NCBI GenBank assembly: GCA_021202635.1
Contig: JAJQCQ010000074.1
Span: forward strand, 1-64,000
Direction: 5' to 3'
Source: Lachnospiraceae bacterium
GTDB lineage: Bacteria; Bacillota; Clostridia; Lachnospirales; Lachnospiraceae
Length of the DNA: 64,000 nt
Shown here: piece after piece, positions 59,046 through 64,000 of the stretch
Position numbering within the stretch: the stretch's first letter is position 1
Layout of the letters: each line of letters starts with the position of its first letter
Notes under the pieces: model-generated
Database searches by the model: none
What the model was told of the DNA's origin: nothing
Seen by the model: the letters and a program-made list of their open reading frames with translations, nothing else
Position numbers and translations under genes: made by a program

Positions 59046-60326
59046 CTATTCCTTCGCCTGCGCCATCAGCGTACAGTCCCGGCTGTATTCACATCTGCCG
59101 TAATCACAATCCGATCCAAGCAGAATTCGTCCGTCTCCCTCTGTGAGCTCATATTCACAAAGCACCGTCCGCGTCTGATTCTGCTTTTTGCAAAAGCCGC
59201 TGATAAAGGCTTCCGTCTCCATAAGTCTTGTTTCTCCTTTTATTTTTTTCTCCTCCGAGTCTGATTTCGCATCGTCTTTCCGGGATACCGACTTCTTCAC
59301 ATCATCAAATGCCTCCTGATTCATAAAAGAAACCGCCCTGGGATTCCGCTTAAGCAATCCGCGAATCGATCGGGCGCTGATCCGGTGCAGCAGGTCATTT
59401 TCTCCCGCCAGACGCGCCGTTTTCTCCTGAACCGCTGCGAGTTTATCCGTCAGCTCCTGGATTGTCGCAATTTTGCCGGGCAGCTCTCCCAGCGCGGCAA
59501 TCCGCTCTGACATCTCCTGCGCACCCATCGTGAACGTCTCGTTCGCTTTTTCACCCGCGTTCTTAACCGCATTCTCGAATTCCTGCCGCCAGTCAGCAAC
59601 CGCAGTTCCCAGCTCCGTTTTGCGCTCATTGACTGCCTGCCCAAGCTCCGTCCTTCGCTCCGTAAATGTGTTTTCCACTTCCAGCTTCCGCTCCGCGAAC
59701 ATGTCTTCCATTTCCGACTTTCGCTCGGCAATCGCCAGCTCAAGCTCCTGTTTTCGCCTGGCAAGCTTTTGCATCTCTTCGTTGGCGCGCTCCCACTGAA
59801 TCAGCACATCGCGCAGACGAATCGCTGCGCGGAAGGACGTCACTGCGTCGGCCGTCACAAACGGCGTCACCAGAATCACCACGGCCTCGACAATCCCCTT
59901 ATCCAAAGCCAGCACAAGCTTCTCCACATAAACCTGAAGCACCCTGACGACCAGCACGGTCATCACACCCCAGCAAAGCGTAGACCCCAGACAGATATGT
60001 CCATTCAGATTCATAAATTTATCCGAATAATCCCAATAACGCACATGAAACAGCTTTTCCATCACCGCTCCGGCCACGTATTCGAGCACTGTAGCCGCAG
60101 CCATGCCGGACAGGCACATCAGCGGAATATTCTCCCGAAACGGAATCGTCACCACCAGTACACAGATTGCACCGCTGCCATAAATCGGCAAAAGGGGGCC
60201 TTTTAAAAAGCCCCGGTTCACCAGATGTTTCTCTTTGACAGATACGTAGACAGACTCCCAGACCCAGCCCAGAAAGCAGTAAATATAGAAAAACAGCACC
60301 CACTGCGAAAATGAGTAAATCGTCAT
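59046..60326 (-). CDS. PF06541-type multi-pass membrane protein with coiled-coil and Cys tail
   Basis: A 426-residue protein often annotated as putative ABC transporter permease (PF06541), though no transporter partner is present. The N-terminal 165 residues hold about five membrane helices with FLGWVWESVYVSVKEKHLVNRGFLKGPLLPIYG, the family signature. Next is a long charged coiled coil with repeats (LAIAERKSEMEDMFAERKLE, NERKTELGTAV), a basic region and a Cys-rich tail (FCKKQNQ, LCEYEL, DCDYGRCEYSRDC) that could bind metal. AAGGTGATG precedes the ATG. It lies 34 bases after telA. Function unknown. Confidence 0.75.
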   Translation of the reverse strand: MTIYSFSQWVLFFYIYCFLGWVWESVYVSVKEKHLVNRGFLKGPLLPIYGSGAICVLVVTIPFRENIPLMCLSGMAAATVLEYVAGAVMEKLFHVRYWDYSDKFMNLNGHICLGSTLCWGVMTVLVVRVLQVYVEKLVLALDKGIVEAVVILVTPFVTADAVTSFRAAIRLRDVLIQWERANEEMQKLARRKQELELAIAERKSEMEDMFAERKLEVENTFTERRTELGQAVNERKTELGTAVADWRQEFENAVKNAGEKANETFTMGAQEMSERIAALGELPGKIATIQELTDKLAAVQEKTARLAGENDLLHRISARSIRGLLKRNPRAVSFMNQEAFDDVKKSVSRKDDAKSDSEEKKIKGETRLMETEAFISGFCKKQNQTRTVLCEYELTEGDGRILLGSDCDYGRCEYSRDCTLMAQAKE

Positions 60327-60360
60327 ATCATCACCTTATTCGCCAATCGTACCTTCCATC

Positions 60361-61527
60361 CTACTTCTTCAGCCCAATCAGCGTATTTTTCAGCTCCTGC
60401 TCCATGCGGTTCAGCTCATCCTCCGCCGCACGGCGCTTTGCGCGGCCATCCTCCTGAATCTTCATCACTTCATCAAGCGTTGAAATCAGACTCGCATTCG
60501 TCGACTTCAATGTTTCCAGGTCAACAATCCCCCGCTCAGAGGCCTTCGCGCTCTCAACCGTCGCCATCTTCAGCTGCTCCGCGTTCTTCTTCAGAAGCGC
60601 GTTCGTCATATCCGTGACTTCCCTCTGCGCTTTCGCCGCCTGATTCGCATGCTCCACGCCCAGGGAAATCACCATCTGGCTCTTCCACAGAGGAATCGTA
60701 TTCACCACGGTCGACTGAATCTTCTCAATCATCAGCGTGTCACTCGCCTGCACCAGACGAATCTGCGGCGCAGTCTGAATCGAAATCATGCGTGTCAGCT
60801 CCAGATCGTGGATTTTCTTTTCAAAACGGTCGCAGAGCTCCTGCAAATCCTTTGCCGCCTGCGCATCCTCCGGCAGATTGCTCCGCTGCGCCTTCTCAAT
60901 CGCTGCGGCAAGCTCCGTCGCACGCACCTCCTCCAGGCGCTTTTTCCCGGCCAGGATATACATGGACAGCTCTTTAAAATAAGAAAGATTCAGTCCATAC
61001 ATTTTATCCAGCACAGCCACGTCCTTCATCAGCTGCACCTGGTGATCCTCCAGAACTGTGCAGATCTTCTCAACGTTGACCTCCGCCTTATCGTATTTTG
61101 CTTTCATATTGGCTACTTTATTGCCGCTCTTTTTAAACAGACCGCCAAACAGCCCTTTCTCATTCTCATCCTCATCAAAGCTCTTAAGCTCTGTCACAAG
61201 ACTGGAAATCATATCGCCGACCTCTCCGAGATCCTTTGTACGTACATTTTTCAAAGCGGTCTCCGAAAAATCCGCCATCTTTTTCTGCGTACCCGCGCCA
61301 TATTGCAAAATTCCGTTCGAATCATGCAGATTGATCTGCTTGCTGAACTCGTCCACCATCTTCCGCTCTTCCGGCGTCAGCGAATCCTCTGTCAGCTGCG
61401 GGTCCGCAGCGGGTTTCGTCTCCTTTTCAGGCACTGGCACCGCGGCCGGCTCTTCCGCCACCGGCGTCCCGAACGTCAATACCGGCGTCGGTACCTCCGC
61501 ATCCATAAGATCTTTAAATTCATCCAT
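60361..61527 (-). CDS. telA: TelA-family toxic anion resistance protein
   Basis: Soluble, mostly helical protein (388 residues) of the TelA/KlaA family (PF05816), named for tellurite resistance and linked to envelope stress and antimicrobial tolerance in Firmicutes. Recognised by the central region TKDLGEVGDMISSLVTELKS, VRATELAAAIEKAQRSN, then LVQASDTLMIEKIQSTVVNTIPLWKSQMVISLG and NALLKKNAEQLK. A Pro/Glu/Val-rich segment precedes the helical core. GGGAGGAC precedes the ATG. It directly follows an XpaC gene, a pairing seen in many Firmicutes. Confidence 0.9.
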   Translation of the reverse strand: MDEFKDLMDAEVPTPVLTFGTPVAEEPAAVPVPEKETKPAADPQLTEDSLTPEERKMVDEFSKQINLHDSNGILQYGAGTQKKMADFSETALKNVRTKDLGEVGDMISSLVTELKSFDEDENEKGLFGGLFKKSGNKVANMKAKYDKAEVNVEKICTVLEDHQVQLMKDVAVLDKMYGLNLSYFKELSMYILAGKKRLEEVRATELAAAIEKAQRSNLPEDAQAAKDLQELCDRFEKKIHDLELTRMISIQTAPQIRLVQASDTLMIEKIQSTVVNTIPLWKSQMVISLGVEHANQAAKAQREVTDMTNALLKKNAEQLKMATVESAKASERGIVDLETLKSTNASLISTLDEVMKIQEDGRAKRRAAEDELNRMEQELKNTLIGLKK

Positions 61528-61561
61528 TTTGTTGTCCTCCCTTGTATATTTTTTTCAATAT

Positions 61562-63091
61562 CTATTTCGTCTCAAATCCATTTTTTGTCAGCCCTTCCTG
61601 CGCCAGCATGGAATTCAGCACCGAGATATCCGAGGAGATATCCCACGCCTGCTCCTCATACAGATCATCCAGCAGCTTCTCGAACGCGGTATTAATCGTA
61701 TCCAGCGCACTCTCAATTTCCTTGCGTGTATTTTCGATATTCTGCCCCCGAATCGGCTGATCATCCAGCTCACAATACGCATCCAGCAGCTTCCGGGTCG
61801 TCGGCAGATAATAACTCATCATTTTGCGCAGATCAGAGACCGCATCCGGATTCTTCTCTGCTTCCCGGAAAATCCTCGTCACCACCAGCTCCAGCCGGTC
61901 CAGCTTCGCCGTCATCTGCGCATCCGGAATCTTCGCATTGCACTCATGAATGTGACGGATGTATTTCCAGCCTTCTTCAATCAAAGCCTGATGCTCCGGT
62001 GAACGCTCTGTTTTCCCGGTTTTTTCCTTCTCTGATTCCGTCGCATTCTGCGCCGCAGCGGATGACTGGCTTCCGCCGCTCATCTCCTGTTCACTCTGGC
62101 GCCTCTCAAATTCTGTCTCCGCCTGAAGATATTGCTGATACGTCGACTGATCGGTGATCAGAAGCGTCTCCTTACGGTCCAAATACCCCACCGGAAAATA
62201 CCCGCGCCGGATCATTTTTTTCAGATCCTTCTTCACGTAATTGCCGGTCTCTCCGATTCCAGCCGCCAGCTCCTCAATCATGCAGTAGGTCCGCGTCCCG
62301 ATCACTTCCTGATAGCGCTTAAAACGTCTGGATTCGCCCAGGCGTCTCTGCCCATTCGCCCCCAGCAGAAGGCTGCCCGCAAAAAGCAGTCCGGTCGTAA
62401 CACCCCCGGCCGCAAACAGAAACAGATCGCCGATCGCAGCAGCAGCAGCGGCTTCCATCGCGAGGGAAGCTCCAAAAATCACACCCATCCCATAACCAAT
62501 ATACTTCATCAGCTTACTGCCCAGCTCGCCAGGCACCTGCCGTTTCGCCTTTACCGGCTGGCTGCGCTGCATTCCCTGGCCGCTTTGGCCATAAAAGGAG
62601 CCTCTCTGAGCGGAAGACTGCCCCTGTGTCCGTCCTGTCGCCCGCTCATACGCCTGTCTGCCCCGGTTCGCTGCCTGCTCATACGCCTGTCTGCCCCGAT
62701 CTGCCGTCTGCTCATACGCTCTTCGCACACGATCCGCTGATCCGCGGTAGGTCTGATCATATGCATCCCCAGTCGTTCCGCCCTGACCAGAACTGCCTGC
62801 CGACCCATCCTGATCATAGCTGTCATACGCATCCCTGGACGCACCAGAGCCGCCATATCCACTGTCATAAGAACCGCTGCCGTCCGAATCATATGTCTGG
62901 CCGCCTGCGGTCCATCCGCCACTGCGGTTCCCGCCAAGATTTCCACGGATTGCATCCTGCAGACCATCCATCGTGTCATTGACCACGTCCGCGATCGTAT
63001 TGCCCAGCTGCGAAAAATCTCCCGTATCCACAGCATCCTGCACCAGTCTCTTTATCTGATCACCGGCCTCATACCAGTCATTTTTTGTCAT
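61562..63091 (-). CDS. XpaC-family membrane protein (5-bromo-4-chloroindolyl phosphate hydrolysis protein)
   Basis: About 509 residues. The C-terminal 240 residues match the XpaC family (PF10112), which occurs with TelA; the old name comes from an indicator-dye phenotype and true function is unknown. N-terminal helical part (MTKNDWYEAGDQIKRLVQDAVDTGDFSQL, GLQDAIRGNLGG) is followed by a Gly/Ser/Tyr/Asp-rich disordered region and Arg/Ala/Tyr/Gln repeats (RRAYEQTADRGRQAYEQAAN). Then come two membrane helices (MGVIFGASLAMEAAAAA, FAAGGVTTGLLFAGSLLLG) and a winged-helix-like cytoplasmic part with a zinc-free EELAAGIGETGNYVKKDLKK. ATG at 63091 has AGGGG upstream. First gene of the four-gene group. 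Confidence 0.85.
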   Translation of the reverse strand: MTKNDWYEAGDQIKRLVQDAVDTGDFSQLGNTIADVVNDTMDGLQDAIRGNLGGNRSGGWTAGGQTYDSDGSGSYDSGYGGSGASRDAYDSYDQDGSAGSSGQGGTTGDAYDQTYRGSADRVRRAYEQTADRGRQAYEQAANRGRQAYERATGRTQGQSSAQRGSFYGQSGQGMQRSQPVKAKRQVPGELGSKLMKYIGYGMGVIFGASLAMEAAAAAAIGDLFLFAAGGVTTGLLFAGSLLLGANGQRRLGESRRFKRYQEVIGTRTYCMIEELAAGIGETGNYVKKDLKKMIRRGYFPVGYLDRKETLLITDQSTYQQYLQAETEFERRQSEQEMSGGSQSSAAAQNATESEKEKTGKTERSPEHQALIEEGWKYIRHIHECNAKIPDAQMTAKLDRLELVVTRIFREAEKNPDAVSDLRKMMSYYLPTTRKLLDAYCELDDQPIRGQNIENTRKEIESALDTINTAFEKLLDDLYEEQAWDISSDISVLNSMLAQEGLTKNGFETK

Positions 63092-63287
63092 TCTACGCAC
63101 CCCTGCATGACATCTGGCGATCCTTCTGCGCCGCCAGGTGCTTCCTCGCTGCAATCGCCCCGAATCGCCCGCTCCTTTTGGGCATTTTCACATAAATTCG
63201 AAGCACCTTTCCCGTCCATAATAGCATATTCATTCCCCTGCTTCAAGGGAAAAATCCACGTATCCATCGAAGGTATTTGATCCGGCT

Positions 63288-63348
63288 GTTACAGGTCACA
63301 CCGCGACCAGATTACCGATATTTAACTTCTGCTGGTGTGACCAGTAAC
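63288..63348. repeat. Family A palindromic repeat, copy 4 (most perfect)
   Basis: 61 bp bounded by GTTACAGGTCACACC and GGTGTGACCAGTAAC. The ends are complementary at 14 of 15 positions. Confidence 0.85.
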
Positions 63349-63373
63349 AATTAAAATCGATTTTTCTGCTCAG

Positions 63374-63405
63374 AAAAAGGCTGCCCGCCAATCTGGCGGA
63401 CAGCC
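63374..63405 (-). terminator. Rho-independent terminator of the NlpC/P60 gene
   Basis: GGCTGTCCGCC and GGCGGGCAGCC pair (one mismatch) around AGATT on the minus strand and are followed by TTTTT. Confidence 0.85.
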
Positions 63406-63437
63406 CTGAATTCTGTGTATCACTATGTCACTCTGTC

Positions 63438-64000
63438 TTATGACCAATATCTTCTCGCGCATACCGGTGTGCGGTAGTTGTAACTCGAAATAATGATACC
63501 GGTGCTGGATGTACTTGCATGTACTACCTGGCCATTTCCAATATAAAGAGCTACATGGCTGATGCCGCTGCCATCCGAGTAGAACAGAAGATCTCCTGCC
63601 TGGATATCACTTAAGGATACCGATGTACCGCTGGAGGCCTGCGCTGCCGCTGTACGCGGAATGCTGATTCCGAAATTCGCAAATACCGACTGTGTAAATC
63701 CAGAGCAGTCAGCGCCATTGGTCAGGCTTGTCCCGCCGTATACGTACGGGTTCCCGACAAACTGTACTGCGTAGTTCGCGATCGACTGTCCTGTAGAAGA
63801 AGACGAAGAAGTACTGGTCGTCGTTGTGGAAGCTTCTGTGGATGCGGTCTGTGCTGCTTCCGTCTGTGCTGCTTCTGTCTGTGCCGCCTCCGTCTGCACT
63901 GCCTCTGTCTGTGCTGCTTCTGTATAAGTTGTCTCCGTACTTGCAGCCGCTTCTGTGTAGGTCGTCTCTGATGCCGATGTATCTGTCGCTGCAGAGGTAT
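63438..64000 (-). CDS. Secreted NlpC/P60 family peptidoglycan hydrolase (partial)
   Basis: Only the C-terminal 187 residues are in the window; the frame is open to the edge, so the start lies beyond 64000. The catalytic domain (last 110 residues) has Cys in NGADCSGFTQSVFANFG, His in GISHVALYIGNG and a second His in QVVHAS, matching the Cys-His-His triad of gamma-D-Glu-diamino acid endopeptidases. The rest is a Thr/Glu/Ala-rich linker with QTEAA repeats followed by Ser/Thr runs, typical of surface hydrolases. The signal peptide and any binding domains are not visible. A strong terminator follows. Confidence 0.9.
   Translation of the reverse strand, partial: TSAATDTSASETTYTEAAASTETTYTEAAQTEAVQTEAAQTEAAQTEAAQTASTEASTTTTSTSSSSSTGQSIANYAVQFVGNPYVYGGTSLTNGADCSGFTQSVFANFGISIPRTAAAQASSGTSVSLSDIQAGDLLFYSDGSGISHVALYIGNGQVVHASTSSTGIIISSYNYRTPVCARRYWS
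63838..63917 (-). repeat. 15-bp tandem repeats in the NlpC/P60 linker
   Basis: About five units of gctgcttctgtctgt-type sequence encode QTEAA. Units differ by silent or single changes. The array is in frame. Confidence 0.75.

Larger units (their letters stand above)
63092..63437. other. Intergenic region between the NlpC/P60 gene and the XpaC operon
   Basis: It holds the NlpC/P60 terminator (63374-63405), a family A repeat (63288-63348) and the presumed promoter region of the XpaC operon, in which no clear -35/-10 pair was recognised. Confidence 0.5.

Noticed and set aside
59046-60326. ABC transporter permease
   Set aside because: The PF06541 name suggests this, but no EAA loop, ATPase or binding protein accompanies it; the label was kept only as a family reference.

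Overview
The window reads as chromosomal DNA of a spore-forming, anaerobic Clostridia species, most likely Lachnospiraceae (Bacillota). The evidence is a mid-range base composition, strong AGGAGG-type ribosome sites, FabK rather than FabI, a long Bacillus-type SRP RNA, sporulation genes (yabP, yabQ, spoIIE) and secreted proteins with Clostridia-type Cys modules and YARHG domains. No prophage, insertion sequence, CRISPR array, tRNA or rRNA was seen.

Layout. 0-7 kb: GH8 oligoxylanase, uridine kinase, a 976-residue secreted repeat protein and an Rpn-type nuclease. 7.4-27.6 kb, all minus strand: a conserved Firmicutes housekeeping block read as pgm, hup-rqcP, yabP-yabQ-divIC, spoIIE, tilS-hpt, ftsH, GH13 amylase, L,D-transpeptidase, murF-pth-mfd. 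28-36 kb, plus strand: an opp-type peptide ABC transporter with a serine beta-lactamase-fold hydrolase, then SRP RNA and tadA. 36.9-44.3 kb, minus strand: a PurF-like protein lacking the glutaminase cysteine, and a FASII operon (acpP-fabK-fabD-fabG-fabF-fabZ) directly behind an ECF sigma factor and a one-helix membrane protein. 44.6-49.2 kb, plus strand: mutS2, an orphan response regulator and a YARHG protein. 49.2-54.8 kb, minus strand: a YkgJ Cys-cluster protein, two G3E GTPases (one very His-rich) and a polar amino acid ABC transporter. 54.9-64 kb, minus strand: a zinc-ribbon membrane protein, an aminotransferase, an operon of XpaC, TelA, a PF06541 membrane protein and a zincin, and a truncated NlpC/P60 hydrolase.

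The most unusual content lies between and inside the genes. At least three families of short palindromic repeats are scattered through the intergenic gaps: family A, 61-62 bp with 15-bp inverted ends; family B, built on TTCAGAACAGCAGGC and its complement; and family C, around CCACGCA...TGCGTGG. A fourth family (D) lies inside reading frames, encoding a related GRADDEKNA-type peptide twice in MurF and once in Mfd, reminiscent of Rickettsia palindromic elements. Other oddities are a roughly 55-residue insertion in the MutS2 ATPase, tandem hairpins with compensatory base changes between hpt and ftsH, an early terminator in the opp leader, and an out-of-frame overlap of yabQ into divIC.

All calls come from reading the sequence; no database search was run, and family names rest on recognised motifs and gene order.
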